Source: Sphingosinicella sp. CPCC 101087 (GTDB lineage: Bacteria > Pseudomonadota > Alphaproteobacteria > Sphingomonadales > Sphingomonadaceae). From it: 64,000 bases of DNA. The stretch is taken from NCBI RefSeq assembly GCF_004151485.1, contig NZ_SBFF01000007.1:1-64000 (forward strand), read 5' to 3'. Shown here piece by piece: positions 1-9,896 of the stretch. Every line of letters starts with the position of its first letter. Positions within the stretch are counted from its first letter, which is position 1. A model generated the notes under the pieces. The model was given only the letters and a program-made list of their open reading frames with translations, was not told the origin of the DNA and made no database searches. A program made the translations under genes and the position numbers.

Positions 1-105
1 GACGACGGGCCGTCGCCGCAGCCGGTCTCCACCCGCACCGCCCCACCAGACGCAAACAGCCCCGTGACAGAGCTCCAACGATCGGCGATAAGGCCCTCAG
101 ACTGA
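1..105 (+). CDS. C-terminal tail of an unidentified protein (partial at left edge)
   Basis: An open frame enters from the left edge and stops at TGA 103-105, giving 34 residues rich in Pro, Ser and Thr. Such low-complexity tails are common at the ends of outer-membrane or secreted proteins. In related genomes a TolC-type outer-membrane gene often precedes the PopZ/valS pair, but nothing in these 34 residues proves that. The other forward frames also stay open for part of this stretch, so the frame assignment is tentative. Confidence 0.3.
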   Translation, partial: DDGPSPQPVSTRTAPPDANSPVTELQRSAIRPSD

Positions 106-153
106 GGGACATTCGTCGTCCCCTCGGCAGCACAGACAGGTGAGGCCCTCCGC

Positions 154-567
154 ATGGGGGAAATTCAGCAAGACCCTTCGATGGAAGAGATACTCGCTTC
201 CATCAAACGCGTGATCGCGGAGGACGGCCGCGCCGGAACGGCGGCAGGGTCGCCGCGCGCCCGCCGCGCGGCACCGAACGAATCGCCGCAAGCGTCCGAG
301 GACGACGTGCTCGAGCTCGACGATCCGGTCACCGAGGAAGCGGGCCTGTTGTCGAGCGGCGCCGCCGCGGCCAGCCGCGAACGGCTCGCCGCATTGTCTG
401 CCCTTCGCCAGCGCACGGAGATTCCGACCGATACCGGGGCGCTCGAGGCGGTGGTGCGCGACATGCTCCGGCCTATGCTGAAGGACTGGCTCGACGAGCA
501 TCTCCCGGCGATCGTCGAGCAGTTGGTCACGCGAGAGATTGCCCGCATCACCGGGCGCAACCTTTAG
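154..567 (+). CDS. PopZ/DUF2497-family polar organizing protein
   Basis: A 137-residue protein with the two conserved ends of the PopZ (DUF2497) family. The N-terminal helix reads PSMEEILASIKRVIAED (about residues 9-25), and the C-terminal segment (about 95-137) contains LRPMLKDWLDEHLP and a basic end. Between them is an acidic, Pro/Ala-rich linker, as in known PopZ. In Caulobacter PopZ forms a polar matrix that anchors ParB-parS and cell-cycle proteins. Here the linker is short, as is usual in sphingomonads. valS follows 121 bases downstream on the same strand. The start at 154 leaves the conserved MEEILAS motif intact. Family assignment is firm; polar function is inferred. Confidence 0.85.
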   Translation: MGEIQQDPSMEEILASIKRVIAEDGRAGTAAGSPRARRAAPNESPQASEDDVLELDDPVTEEAGLLSSGAAAASRERLAALSALRQRTEIPTDTGALEAVVRDMLRPMLKDWLDEHLPAIVEQLVTREIARITGRNL

Positions 568-688
568 CGACGTTCGAGCCGGCGCGCGTCGCGTCCGTGC
601 AGGACCTGCGCGTCTTCGTGGGCCAGGGAACGGCCCGCTCCACTGCAGGGCGTGACGGGCCGAACAAAGCCGGTTAAGCGCAGCCGCC

Positions 689-3355
689 ATGACCGAGCTG
701 CCCAAGACGTTCGACCCCGCCGAAATCGAAGCGCGCTGGTACAGGCGCTGGGAGGAGGAAGGCCTCTTTCGCCCCAGCCGCCGAGAGGCGGAGCCATGGA
801 CGATCGTCATGCCGCCGCCCAACGTGACCGGATCGCTCCACATCGGCCATGCACTCGACGTCACCCTGCAGGACGTGCTGACCCGTCACGCCCGCCTTCA
901 GGGCAAAGACGCGCTCTGGGTCGTGGGCACCGATCATGCCGGCATCGCCACCCAGATGGTGGTCGAGCGCAATCTTGCCAGCCAAGGCGTGAAGCGTACC
1001 GACATGAGCCGCGAATCCTTCGTCGATCATGTCTGGGAGTGGAAAGCGCAGTCGGGCGGCGCGATTACCCGCCAGCTCCGCCGCCTCGGCGCGTCGTGCG
1101 ACTGGACCAATGAGCGCTTCACCATGGATCCCGGCTTCTCGGCTGCCGTGATCAAGGTGTTCGTTCAGCTCTACCGCGAGGGGCTGCTCTATCGCGACAA
1201 GAGGCTCGTCAACTGGGATCCGAAGTTCGGCACCGCCATCTCCGACCTCGAGGTCGAGACTCGCGAAGTCCAGGGCAAGTTCTGGCACCTCAAATATCCG
1301 CTCGAGGACGGCTCAGGGTTCATCCAGGTTGCGACGACGCGGCCGGAAACCATGCTGGCCGACATGGCGGTGGCGGTTCATCCCGACGACGATCGCTATC
1401 GCGACCTGGTCGGCCGCAAAGTGCGTCTTCCGATCACCGGCCGACTCGTGCGTATCATCGCCGACGAGCATGCCGATCCCGAGCTGGGCTCCGGCGCGGT
1501 CAAGATCACGCCGGGACACGATTTCAACGACTTCGAAGTGGGACGCCGGGCCGGGATGAAGCCAGTCGACATGCTCAACATGCTCGACGCCGAGGCGCGG
1601 GTGGTCCAGACGCAAGATGGGCTCGTTCCGGCCGATCTGGTCGGGCTCGACCGGTTCGCCGCGCGCGAGCGCGTCGTCGAGCGCCTCGATGCGGGCGGCT
1701 TCCTGGAGCGGGTCGAGGACCGTTCGATCCAACTCCCTTATGGCGACCGCTCGGGCGTCGTCATCGAGCCCTGGCTGACCGATCAATGGTATGTCGACGC
1801 GGCCACGCTGGCGAAGCCGGCGATCGAGGCGGTGCGCAGCGGCGACATCAGGATCGTCCCGAAGAGCTGGGAAAAGACCTGGTTCAACTGGCTCGAGAAT
1901 ATCCAGCCCTGGTGCGTCTCGCGCCAGCTCTGGTGGGGGCACCAGATCCCGGCCTGGTACGACGACCAGGGCAATGTCTTCGTCGCCGAGACCGAGGCGG
2001 AAGCGCAGGCCAATGCCGGAGGCCGCCCGCTCAGGCGCGACCCCGACGTTCTCGATACCTGGTTCTCCTCCGCCTTGTGGCCCTTCGCCACGCTGGGCTG
2101 GCCCGAGCAGACCGAGACGCTACGGCGCCATTATCCGAACGACGTGCTGATCTCCGGCTTCGACATCATCTTCTTCTGGGATGCCCGCATGGCGATGCAG
2201 GGGTTCCACTTCCTTGGCGAAAGGCCATGGAAGACACTCTATCTTCACGGCCTGGTGCGCGACGCCAAGGGCCAGAAGATGTCCAAGTCGAAGGGCAATA
2301 CGGTCGATCCACTCGGGCTGATCGACCGCTACGGCGCGGACGCGCTGCGCTTCACCCTCGCCGCGATGGAGAGCCAAGGGCGCGACATCAAGCTCGATGA
2401 GAAGAGGGTCGAAGGCTATCGCAACTTCGGCACCAAGCTTTGGAACGCAGCCCGCTTCTGCCAGGCGAACGGCATCGGCGCCTCGAACACCATCGAACCG
2501 CCGCGCGCGAGCCTGGCGATCAACCGCTGGATCGTCGGCGAGACGATGAGGACCATCCAGGCGCTCGACCTCGCCATGGCCGAACTGCGCTATGACGAGA
2601 GCGCCAACACCATCTACCATTTCGTCTGGGACCGGTTCTGCGACTGGTATCTCGAACTGATCAAGCCCCTCCTGAGCGGCGCCGAAGGGCTGGCGGCGGG
2701 CGGGCAAGGGGAGGACGCCGGAGCGGAGACCCGCCAGGTCGCCGGCTGGGTGCTCGACCAGATCCTGGTGATGCTTCATCCGTTCATGCCCTTCGTCACC
2801 GAGGAGCTGTGGAACGCCCTCGGCGATCGGACCAACCCCCTCATCCTGGCGAAATGGCCGGTGCCGGATGCGCGCGCGCTCGATGCCGAGGCCGGGCCGG
2901 AGATCGATTGGCTGATCCGCCTGATCGGCGCGATCCGCGGCGCGCGAGCCGAGCTCAACATTCCCCCCGGTGCGCGCATCGCGCTGCACGTCCGCGATGC
3001 GGCACTCGCGACGACCGATCGGCTCGCACGTCATGCCGGAGCCATCCAGCGACTGGCGCGGATCGGCGGGATCAGTGACGCGCCGGCGATCGGCGGTGCA
3101 GCGCAGGTGGTGGTGGACGAGGCGACCTTCGTCCTGCCTCTCGAAGGCGTCATCGACGTCGCGGCCGAGCGTGCCCGCCTAGCCAAGGTGGCGGAAGCCG
3201 CGGAAAGGGAGCGTGATTCGCTCGCTGCCCGGCTCGCCAATCCGAATTTCGTCGAGCGTGCGAAGCCCGAAGCGGTAGAGAAAGCGCGAGCGGATCATGA
3301 GGAGAAAGCCGCGGAGGCCGAGAAGTATCGCGCCGCCCTCGATCGGCTGGGATGA
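689..3355 (+). CDS. valS: Valine--tRNA ligase
   Basis: An 888-residue class I aminoacyl-tRNA synthetase that charges tRNA-Val in the cytoplasm. The HIGH signature is at residues 51-54 within [15 protein letters not shown], and KMSKS is at 530-534. The CP1 editing domain lies between them (about 190-340), the anticodon-binding helical domain follows (about 620-770), and a C-terminal coiled coil rich in Ala, Glu and Arg (about 820-888) matches the ValRS tRNA-binding arm. Length is close to other bacterial ValRS proteins. It is probably transcribed with the PopZ-like gene upstream. No frameshift or missing motif is visible. Confidence 0.97.
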   Translation: MTELPKTFDPAEIEARWYRRWEEEGLFRPSRREAEPWTIVMPPPNVTGSLHIGHALDVTLQDVLTRHARLQGKDALWVVGTDHAGIATQMVVERNLASQGVKRTDMSRESFVDHVWEWKAQSGGAITRQLRRLGASCDWTNERFTMDPGFSAAVIKVFVQLYREGLLYRDKRLVNWDPKFGTAISDLEVETREVQGKFWHLKYPLEDGSGFIQVATTRPETMLADMAVAVHPDDDRYRDLVGRKVRLPITGRLVRIIADEHADPELGSGAVKITPGHDFNDFEVGRRAGMKPVDMLNMLDAEARVVQTQDGLVPADLVGLDRFAARERVVERLDAGGFLERVEDRSIQLPYGDRSGVVIEPWLTDQWYVDAATLAKPAIEAVRSGDIRIVPKSWEKTWFNWLENIQPWCVSRQLWWGHQIPAWYDDQGNVFVAETEAEAQANAGGRPLRRDPDVLDTWFSSALWPFATLGWPEQTETLRRHYPNDVLISGFDIIFFWDARMAMQGFHFLGERPWKTLYLHGLVRDAKGQKMSKSKGNTVDPLGLIDRYGADALRFTLAAMESQGRDIKLDEKRVEGYRNFGTKLWNAARFCQANGIGASNTIEPPRASLAINRWIVGETMRTIQALDLAMAELRYDESANTIYHFVWDRFCDWYLELIKPLLSGAEGLAAGGQGEDAGAETRQVAGWVLDQILVMLHPFMPFVTEELWNALGDRTNPLILAKWPVPDARALDAEAGPEIDWLIRLIGAIRGARAELNIPPGARIALHVRDAALATTDRLARHAGAIQRLARIGGISDAPAIGGAAQVVVDEATFVLPLEGVIDVAAERARLAKVAEAAERERDSLAARLANPNFVERAKPEAVEKARADHEEKAAEAEKYRAALDRLG

Positions 3356-3446
3356 CGCGCGCGGCCGCCCGTTCGATGATGATTGCCGCAGCGGGGCCGG
3401 ATCCGCTATGATCATCGAAGCTTCCGACTTGCGCGAAGGATATGGG

Positions 3447-3836
3447 ATGATGCGCCTCGTTCGCCTCGCGTCTCTGTTCCTCCTGGTTCCCGTACCGGCC
3501 GCGCTGGCGCAGCCCGCGCCCGAGGCACCTGGCCGGGCCGCCGATCTCGCCGATTTTGCCGCCGGCAACTATGTCGGAGACGTCATCTCGGATGCGCGCG
3601 GCTCGTCCCGGTCGGACGTCGCCATCACGGTACAACGCGTCGGGCCGAACCTGGTCGAGGTCAGCTCGAACTATTCGCGCATCCCGACGGTCCGCATCCA
3701 GCTGACCCAGGCGATGAGCGCGGTCGTTGCCGAAGGCAGCGATCATGTCTTTCTCATTCAACGCGACAGCGACCCGGACCAGCTCAGTCTGACGATAGAC
3801 GATGCATCGCTGAGCGTCCGCCGCCGGCGGGATTAG
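3447..3836 (+). CDS. Small secreted/periplasmic protein of unknown function
   Basis: The frame is open from inside valS, but the best start is the first of two tandem ATGs at 3447, with GAAGGA seven bases upstream. This gives 129 residues. The N-terminus (MMRLVRLASLFLLVPVPAALAQ) is a typical Sec signal peptide with an AxA-type cleavage site ending at AQ. The mature part is soluble, rich in Val, Ser and Asp, and ends in RRRRD. I do not recognise the family. Its stop overlaps the convergent lipid kinase gene by four bases. Confidence 0.7.
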   Translation: MMRLVRLASLFLLVPVPAALAQPAPEAPGRAADLADFAAGNYVGDVISDARGSSRSDVAITVQRVGPNLVEVSSNYSRIPTVRIQLTQAMSAVVAEGSDHVFLIQRDSDPDQLSLTIDDASLSVRRRRD

Positions 3837-4735
3837 GCCGGCACGACCACCTCGATCGCGCGCTCGGCGACCGCCGCCACGGCCGGCGTTCTCGCCAGCA
3901 CCTCGCCGTCGATCGAGATGCGCTGCCGGGGACGGGCGTCGACGAGGAGCCGACGGCCGTGAAACTCCTCGACCATGGCGTGGCGAGCGGGCAGCTTCCA
4001 ATATTTGGCAGACCAATCCCAAATCAGCCGCAGGGAGCTGCGGCCGGTCACCGCCTGGACGACGATCTCGCCACTGTCGACGTCGGCTTTCTCGACCAGC
4101 TCCACGCCGCCATGGTGACTGCCGTTGGCGATCCGCACCTCGGTCGCCCAGATCGTCTTCTTCTCGTGACCGTCGTCGACGGTCAGCCGGAACGGGCGGA
4201 AGCGGATCAGGCAGTAGAGCGCCCAGGCCAGATAGCCGACCCGCCCGAAATAGCGCTTGAGCTTCGGGGGAATGCCTTCGCCGATCATCGGCGACAGGCC
4301 CATCGCGGCGCAATTGGCGAAATAGTCGTCGTCGATCATCCCGAGGTCGATCCGGCGGCGGCGGCCGTTGCGAATCGCGTCGATCGCGCCATCGAGGTCG
4401 AGCGGGATGCCGAGCGTGCGCGCAAAGCTGTTGGCGGTGCCGAGCGGCAGCAACGCGAAGACGCAGTCGCGATCGACCACCTCGTCGACCGTACAGGACA
4501 AGGAGCCGTCGCCGCCGCCGACGATCACCATCGGCGCGCCGTTCCGCACCGCTTCCTTCATCGTCGGAATCAGAAGATCCGGATTGCGGATCGCATGAGC
4601 GGCGATCAACTCGATTCCCGCCGCCCTCAGTTTCTCGACGGCTTGTCGGAACAGCGCTCGCCCTCTGCGGGATTGGGCGTTGACGACCAGGACGGCCTGC
4701 CGGGGCACGGGCTTCTCGACGATCATGGTGCGCAA
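3833..4735 (-). CDS. Diacylglycerol/lipid kinase family protein (YegS-like)
   Basis: A 300-residue protein with a DAGK catalytic domain. It has an N-terminal Rossmann-like strand (QAVLVVNAQSRRG), the nucleotide-binding GGGDGS motif near residue 95, and PLGTANSFARTLGIPL near 120. This family phosphorylates lipids such as diacylglycerol, phosphatidylglycerol or sphingoid bases; the substrate here cannot be told. In a sphingolipid-making lineage a sphingoid-base kinase is possible but unproven. The frame begins with TTG at 4735, with GGAAGG ten bases upstream; an ATG at 4726 is the alternative. It is transcribed towards, and overlaps by four bases, the secreted-protein gene. Confidence 0.85.
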   Translation of the reverse strand: MRTMIVEKPVPRQAVLVVNAQSRRGRALFRQAVEKLRAAGIELIAAHAIRNPDLLIPTMKEAVRNGAPMVIVGGGDGSLSCTVDEVVDRDCVFALLPLGTANSFARTLGIPLDLDGAIDAIRNGRRRRIDLGMIDDDYFANCAAMGLSPMIGEGIPPKLKRYFGRVGYLAWALYCLIRFRPFRLTVDDGHEKKTIWATEVRIANGSHHGGVELVEKADVDSGEIVVQAVTGRSSLRLIWDWSAKYWKLPARHAMVEEFHGRRLLVDARPRQRISIDGEVLARTPAVAAVAERAIEVVVPA

Positions 4736-4827
4736 ACTCGTGAGGCCTTCCGGGTGTCCCGGGCGTAGCAGCGAAATACAGCGAGCGCTTCCGATTTCCG
4801 GGCAAGCGCTCTAAGCGGTTCCGCGAA

Positions 4828-5820
4828 ATGACGTCAGCCGCCTTTCCAGCCCTTCGCCTTCGCCGGACGCGGACCCATGCCTGGAGCCGCGCCCTCGTGG
4901 CCGAGACCAGCCTCGGCCCGGCCGACCTGATCTGGCCGCTCTTCGTCACCGAAGGCGAAGGAGTCGAGGAGCCGATCGCCACTCTGCCGGGCGTTTCGCG
5001 CTGGTCGGTGGACCGGATCGCGGAACGGGCGCGGGAGGCGCGCGATCTCGGCATACCCTGCATCGCCTTGTTCCCGAACACGCCGGCAGCCCTGCGCAGC
5101 GATGATGCCGCCGAAGCGTTCAATCCCGACAATCTCATTTGTCGGGCGGTGGCGGCCGCAAAGGCCGCGGCGCCGGAGGTGGGCGTGCTCACCGACGTCG
5201 CTCTCGATCCCTATACGGCGCACGGTCATGACGGTCTGGTCGACGCGTCGGGATATGTCCTCAACGACGCGACGGTGCAGAAGCTCGCCGCACAGGCTCT
5301 GGTTCAGGCTGCGGCGGGTGCCGACATCGTCGCTCCGTCGGACATGATGGACGGACGGGTCGGCGCAATCCGTTCAGCCCTTGAACAGGCAGGGCATGCG
5401 AACGTCCAGATCATGGCTTATGCCGCCAAATATGCGAGCGCCTTCTATGGCCCGTTCCGCGACGCGGTCGGATCACGCGGTCTGCTCAAGGGGGACAAGA
5501 AAGGCTATCAGATGGATCCTGCCAACGCGCTCGAAGCGTTGCGCGAAGTGGCGCTCGATCTCGCCGAGGGCGCCGACCATGTGATGGTAAAGCCGGGTCT
5601 GCCCTACCTGGACATCGTTCGCCGTGTGAAGGAACGCTTCGAAGTCCCTGTCTTCGCTTATCAAGTGTCGGGCGAGTATGCGATGATCGAGGCTGCGGCG
5701 GCGGCCGGCGCGGGGGATCGGGACGCGCTGATGATCGAGACGCTCATGGCGTTCAAGCGTGCCGGCTGCGCTGGAATCCTCACCTATCACGCGCCCGCGG
5801 CGGCGCGATTGCTCAGCTGA
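4828..5820 (+). CDS. hemB: Delta-aminolevulinic acid dehydratase (porphobilinogen synthase)
   Basis: A 330-residue enzyme that condenses two 5-aminolevulinate molecules into porphobilinogen for haem and related tetrapyrroles. The two active-site lysines are K201 (MAYAAKYAS) and K255 (VMVKPGLPYLD). The metal-site segment at 123-136 reads DVALDPYTAHGHDG. Where zinc-type enzymes have cysteines this protein has Asp and Ala, so it belongs to the Mg/K-dependent class typical of alphaproteobacteria. It stands alone, with the next gene 19 bases downstream. Length and motifs are normal. Confidence 0.97.
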   Translation: MTSAAFPALRLRRTRTHAWSRALVAETSLGPADLIWPLFVTEGEGVEEPIATLPGVSRWSVDRIAERAREARDLGIPCIALFPNTPAALRSDDAAEAFNPDNLICRAVAAAKAAAPEVGVLTDVALDPYTAHGHDGLVDASGYVLNDATVQKLAAQALVQAAAGADIVAPSDMMDGRVGAIRSALEQAGHANVQIMAYAAKYASAFYGPFRDAVGSRGLLKGDKKGYQMDPANALEALREVALDLAEGADHVMVKPGLPYLDIVRRVKERFEVPVFAYQVSGEYAMIEAAAAAGAGDRDALMIETLMAFKRAGCAGILTYHAPAAARLLS

Positions 5821-5839
5821 CGGCGGCGGGGAACCGAGC

Positions 5840-8074
5840 GTGGCGATCGAGGTGACCGCGAGGCGGGTGAACGAACGCTACGTCCGTCCGCTCTTTCTCG
5901 CGACGATCATCACCGGCTCCTTCCTGCTGTTCCTGACGCAGCCGATGGTGGCCCGAATGGCGCTGCCCCAGGTCGGCGGTGCTCCGGCAGTGTGGAACAG
6001 CGCAATGCTGGTCTACCAGCTGCTGCTGCTCGGCGGCTATGCTTATGCCCATTGGGTGGCGCGGCTGCGGCCACGCAAGCAGGTCGGGATCCACGTCGTC
6101 CTGTTCGGACTGGCCTCGCTCTGGCTGCCGATCGGGCTGGCCGAAATGGCATTGTCCGCGGATGCCACCCCGGCCTTGTGGGTGCCCTGGTTCCTGCTGA
6201 GCTCGATCGGGCCACTCTTCTTCATCGTGTCGGCGCAGGCGCCGTTGATGCAGCGCTGGTACGCGCTCGAGACGAGCCGCGGCGATCCCTATCCGCTTTA
6301 CGCCGCCTCCAATCTCGGCAGTTTTGCGGGGCTGATCTCCTATCCCCTGGTCGTCGAGCCGCTGATGACCCTGCAGCAGCAGAGTTGGCTGTGGAGCGGC
6401 CTTTATGCGCTCCTGGTCCTGCTGGTCGCCATATGCGCGCTTACCGTTCCGGCCGAGGCGGTGAGCGTCGCCCCCGAGGAGACGGCGCCTCCGCCTACGT
6501 CGCGCCAGGTGCTTCACTGGATCGTGCTCGCCGCCATTCCCTCGGGGCTGATGCTCTCGACGACCACGCATCTCACCACCGACATCGTCGCCATGCCCCT
6601 GCTCTGGGCGTTGCCGCTCGGCCTGTACCTGCTGAGCTTCGTCATCGCCTTCGCCCGCAAACGCAAGGCAGCGGACTTCGTCACCATACTCGCACCCTTG
6701 GTGATCCTGGTGGCCGGCGGGCTCGCCTTCAGCAGCGGGACCCAGAATCCCTTCTTCTCGGCGACACTCGGCCTGTTCCTTCTGTTCGTCGTCGCGACGG
6801 CATTGCACGCCGAGATGTTCAGGCTCCGGCCCGCCGTTGGACATCTCACCAGCTTCTATCTCGCCATGTCGTTCGGCGGCATGCTCGGTGGCCTGTTCTG
6901 CGCGATCGTCGCACCCTTGCTGTTCGACTGGACCTATGAGCATCCGCTGCTGGTGCTCGCCGCGGCTCTGCTCGTCCCGCAATATGCGCTGATGCCTTGG
7001 CCGCGACGTTTCACCTGGCTGCTGTCGATTGCCGTGCCGGTGCTCGCCCTTATCCTGTCCTTCGCTGCGGATCAGGGACTGCTCGGCCGGTCACAAGGCG
7101 TGGTGATGGCGGGAAGCGTCATCGTCTCGCTGCTCGCTTTGGCCTGCCTCGGCCGGCGATGGGCATTTGCGGTGGCATTGGCGGCGCTGATGCTGAGCTA
7201 CGGCGGATGGTCGATTCTTGGCCGCTCCGCGGGCGACGACCGGACTCGCTCCTATTTCGGCGTTTACGAGGTGAGCGAGCGCCCCGACGAATCGGCAAGG
7301 GTGCTGACCCATGGGACCACCTTGCACGGCATCCAGAATCTCCAGCCGGGGCTCGAGACGATGCCGACCAGCTATTATGCTCGCAGATCCGGCGTCGGCC
7401 TTGCGCTGGCTAATGCCGGAGCGCTGTTCGGCGCCGACGCGCGCATCGGCATCGTTGGCCTCGGCAGCGGCACGCTCTCCTGCTACGCCCGGGACCGAGG
7501 CCGCAGATGGACGTTCTTCGAGATCGACCCGGCAATGGTCGAAGTCGCACGGACCCGCTTCACCTTCCTTGCCCAGTGCGCGCCGGAAGCGCGCATCGTG
7601 CTCGGCGACGCACGCATCAGGCTGAGGGGCGAGCCGGGCGATTCGATCGACATATTGGCGATCGACGCCTTCTCGTCCGATTCGGTGCCGATGCACCTGC
7701 TCACTCGGGAAGCACTGGCAGTCTATGGACGCGCCGTGCAGCGTGACGGCATCGTCCTGTTCCACGTCTCCAACCGCTATCTGGACCTGAAGCCGGTCAT
7801 CGCCGACATCGCGCTGGAGGGAGGCTGGACCAGCGCGATGCTCGAATATGTGCCGACCGAGGCTGAAGAGGCGACCAATGCCACGATCTCCGTGTGGATC
7901 GCCCTTTCGCGCACTCCGGAGACGATCGACCGGCTCGTGCAGCTGAGCGGCGAGGACAGTATCAATTGGACCATGCTCGAGACCCAGCCCGGATTTTCGG
8001 GTTGGACCGACGACCATGCCTCGATCCTGCCGATCATCAGCTATCGGAGCCTCCTGCCTTCGGCGCTGCGATGA
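5840..8074 (+). CDS. Fused MFS-type membrane / spermidine synthase-like protein
   Basis: From a GTG at 5840 (20 bases after hemB, GGGGAA upstream) the product is 744 residues. Residues about 15-475 are mostly hydrophobic, with roughly a dozen membrane segments. Residues about 530-744 form a Rossmann-like aminopropyl/methyltransferase domain with GIVGLGSGTLSCYA and an acidic FFEIDPAM strand end, followed by AIDAFSSDSVP as in spermidine synthases. The family is annotated as fused MFS/spermidine synthase and its substrate is unknown. Its stop overlaps the next start (ATGA), so it is translationally coupled to the GNAT gene. The frame stays open upstream into hemB, but an earlier start would run through hemB. 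Confidence 0.8.
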   Translation: MAIEVTARRVNERYVRPLFLATIITGSFLLFLTQPMVARMALPQVGGAPAVWNSAMLVYQLLLLGGYAYAHWVARLRPRKQVGIHVVLFGLASLWLPIGLAEMALSADATPALWVPWFLLSSIGPLFFIVSAQAPLMQRWYALETSRGDPYPLYAASNLGSFAGLISYPLVVEPLMTLQQQSWLWSGLYALLVLLVAICALTVPAEAVSVAPEETAPPPTSRQVLHWIVLAAIPSGLMLSTTTHLTTDIVAMPLLWALPLGLYLLSFVIAFARKRKAADFVTILAPLVILVAGGLAFSSGTQNPFFSATLGLFLLFVVATALHAEMFRLRPAVGHLTSFYLAMSFGGMLGGLFCAIVAPLLFDWTYEHPLLVLAAALLVPQYALMPWPRRFTWLLSIAVPVLALILSFAADQGLLGRSQGVVMAGSVIVSLLALACLGRRWAFAVALAALMLSYGGWSILGRSAGDDRTRSYFGVYEVSERPDESARVLTHGTTLHGIQNLQPGLETMPTSYYARRSGVGLALANAGALFGADARIGIVGLGSGTLSCYARDRGRRWTFFEIDPAMVEVARTRFTFLAQCAPEARIVLGDARIRLRGEPGDSIDILAIDAFSSDSVPMHLLTREALAVYGRAVQRDGIVLFHVSNRYLDLKPVIADIALEGGWTSAMLEYVPTEAEEATNATISVWIALSRTPETIDRLVQLSGEDSINWTMLETQPGFSGWTDDHASILPIISYRSLLPSALR

Positions 8075-8610
8075 TCGAGACGGTTCGTCTTCGGCTTCGC
8101 GACTGGGGTGACGAGGATATCGCCCCCTTCATCCGGCACACCAACACGCCGGCGGTGATGCGCTGGCTCGGCGGTGTTCAGACACAGGCCGAGCTGCGCA
8201 AGTCGATCGAAGAGCGGATGATCCGGTGGCAGCGCGAGCGCGGCTTCACCTTCTGGGTCGTCGAGCGCAAGGTCGACGGGGAACTGCTCGGCTTTTGCGG
8301 GCTCAAGATAGCCGACGCGGTGGGCAGCCCGGTCGAGGGCATGCACGAAATCGGCTGGCGGCTGCGCGAGGATGCCTGGGGGCAGGGCTATGCCCGGGAA
8401 GCGGCGATGGCCTCGCTCGATTTCGCGTTCGACCGCCTCGACGCCGAGCGGGTGGTTGCGATCACCTATCCGCAGAATGTGGCGAGCTGGGGCCTGATGG
8501 AGCGTCTCGGCATGCGCCGGCGGCTGGAATTCGGCTATGACGATCCCCGCTTTCCCGAGCTGAACCCGACCATCGTCTATTGCCTCGAATCCGCGGAATG
8601 GCGCGCATGA
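8071..8610 (+). CDS. GNAT-family N-acetyltransferase (RimJ/RimL-like)
   Basis: A 179-residue protein with the layout of the RimJ/RimL branch of GNAT enzymes. It starts with MIETVRLRLRDWGDED, has a conserved IGWRLREDAWGQGYAREA segment (acetyl-CoA pyrophosphate loop, about residues 95-112), and ends with the typical SWGLMERLGMRRR. Relatives acetylate protein N-termini or small amines; the target is unknown. ATG 8071 overlaps the upstream TGA, and its own TGA overlaps the ATG of the carbonic anhydrase gene. Three genes therefore form a coupled set although their functions look unrelated. Confidence 0.88.
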   Translation: MIETVRLRLRDWGDEDIAPFIRHTNTPAVMRWLGGVQTQAELRKSIEERMIRWQRERGFTFWVVERKVDGELLGFCGLKIADAVGSPVEGMHEIGWRLREDAWGQGYAREAAMASLDFAFDRLDAERVVAITYPQNVASWGLMERLGMRRRLEFGYDDPRFPELNPTIVYCLESAEWRA

Positions 8611-9155
8611 CCCGTATTTCCTTCGCCGGCCGGTCGCCGCGAATCGATCCCTCCGCCTTCGTCGCACCCGGCGCGGTGCTGATCGGCGACGTCGAGATCG
8701 GCCCGGAGGCGAGCATCTGGTACAATGTCGTGCTTCGCGGCGACATGAACGTGATCCGCATCGGCGCCCGCTCCAACATCCAGGACGGTAGCGTGATCCA
8801 TGTCGATCCGCCGCGTCCGGGCGGGCCGGACGCGGGCTTTCCCGCGTTGATCGGCGACGACGTGCTGATCGGCCACATGGCGATGGTCCACGGCTGCACC
8901 TTGCACGACCGGGCCTTTGTCGGGCTCGGCGCGATCGTCATGGACGGCTGCGAGATCGGCAGCGACGCGATGCTGGCCGCGGGCGCGATGCTCACGCCGG
9001 GCAAGAAGATTCCGTCGGGACAGCTCTGGGCGGGTCGTCCGGCGAAATTTGTTCGCGAGCTGCGCTCCGACGACCTCGCTCGGATGCGCGAAGGCGTTGC
9101 GCACTATGCCGCGCTCGCGAAACGCCACGCGGAAGCGGTCCGCGGGCAGGGGTGA
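8607..9155 (+). CDS. Gamma-carbonic anhydrase family protein
   Basis: A 182-residue left-handed beta-helix protein with hexapeptide-type repeats (IGDVEIGPEASIWYNVVLRGD, then IGDDVLIGHMAMVHGC and VGLGAIVMDGCEIG). The zinc-ligand histidines are in VIHV and in IGHMAMVHG. These proteins resemble YrdA/PaaY and the gamma-CA subunits attached to plant complex I; catalytic activity varies across the family. Start ATG 8607 overlaps the upstream stop (ATGA). A gene for a minus-strand lipoprotein converges on it, with only seven bases between stops. Confidence 0.92.
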   Translation: MTRISFAGRSPRIDPSAFVAPGAVLIGDVEIGPEASIWYNVVLRGDMNVIRIGARSNIQDGSVIHVDPPRPGGPDAGFPALIGDDVLIGHMAMVHGCTLHDRAFVGLGAIVMDGCEIGSDAMLAAGAMLTPGKKIPSGQLWAGRPAKFVRELRSDDLARMREGVAHYAALAKRHAEAVRGQG

Positions 9156-9162
9156 GGTCGGT

Positions 9163-9672
9163 TTAGTCCCTGAGACGGGCCCGCAGCGCCTCGATCCGCG
9201 CCTGCTGACCCTCCGCCAGCTGCTGGGCTGCGGCGATCGCGGCTTGGATGGCGGCGAAGTCCGAATTGCTGGTCGGCATATCCGCCCGGTCGATGGCGAG
9301 CCGATCGAGTTCGATCAGCGCCCGCATCGTCTCCGTCCGCGCGGCCTCGAGCCTGGAGATCGCCTGCTGCGCCTCCACCCAGCTTTCGGATTCGGCAGAC
9401 CCCGCCGATCGCACGGCCGCCTCGGCTCGCGCATATGCGCCGTCGAAATCGCTCTGCCCGCGCGCCGCCTGCCGCTCGAGCTCGGAGAGGCGAAGCCGCA
9501 ACGCCGGATCGGAGGGCGCGACGGCAGCCTCCCGGACCGGTGGCTCCATCGAGCGGTCGCGTTCCGCGGGACGCGGCTCCAGCGACGGAAACTCGCCCTG
9601 GGGAACGCAGCCCGGGAGCGCCATTGCGGCGGCGACAAGGGCCGCGAAGGGGAGGGACGTGGGAGCGTTCAC
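9163..9672 (-). CDS. Lipoprotein with helical C-terminal region, unknown function
   Basis: 169 residues from a GTG start with GGGAGAG just upstream. The N-terminus is a hydrophobic signal ending in a lipobox-like LPGC, so it is probably a lipoprotein anchored at Cys-22. The rest is Ala/Arg/Glu-rich and predicted helical or coiled-coil, with repeated LxxLxxxAARG-type spacing. I recognise no named domain. It converges on the gamma-carbonic anhydrase gene. Confidence 0.65.
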   Translation of the reverse strand: MNAPTSLPFAALVAAAMALPGCVPQGEFPSLEPRPAERDRSMEPPVREAAVAPSDPALRLRLSELERQAARGQSDFDGAYARAEAAVRSAGSAESESWVEAQQAISRLEAARTETMRALIELDRLAIDRADMPTSNSDFAAIQAAIAAAQQLAEGQQARIEALRARLRD

Positions 9673-9819
9673 CCACTCTCCCTATTCGTCCCCCGGCACC
9701 GCGGCAACTCCGCCTCCGCGCGCGGCGCTATCGCTTCTCAGCGCGCGGATGCGCTCTTGCGTGGGATGAAGCCGGGGCTTGCGCGGGCTGGGGGCAGCCC
9801 CTATGTCGACGCCTCCCGC

Positions 9820-9896
9820 GCGCCCGTAGCTCAGCTGGATAGAGCACCAGACTACGAATCTGGGGGTCAGAGGTTCGAATCCTTTCGGGCGCGCCA
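9820..9896 (+). tRNA. tRNA-Arg (anticodon ACG)
   Basis: A 77-base cloverleaf. The acceptor arms are 9820-9826 (GCGCCCG) and 9886-9892 (CGGGCGC). The D arm contains AGCTCAGCTGGATAGAGC, the anticodon stem is CCAGA/TCTGG, and ACG is at 9854-9856. The T arm contains GGTTCGAATCC, and the CCA end is encoded at 9894-9896. The A at position 34 is normally edited to inosine by TadA, so this tRNA would read CGU, CGC and CGA. Confidence 0.97.

Noticed and set aside
3150-5192. 680-codon minus-strand ORF
   Set aside because: It spans several real genes (valS end, lipid kinase, hemB start) in another frame and has the Arg/Pro-rich composition of GC-rich shadow frames.
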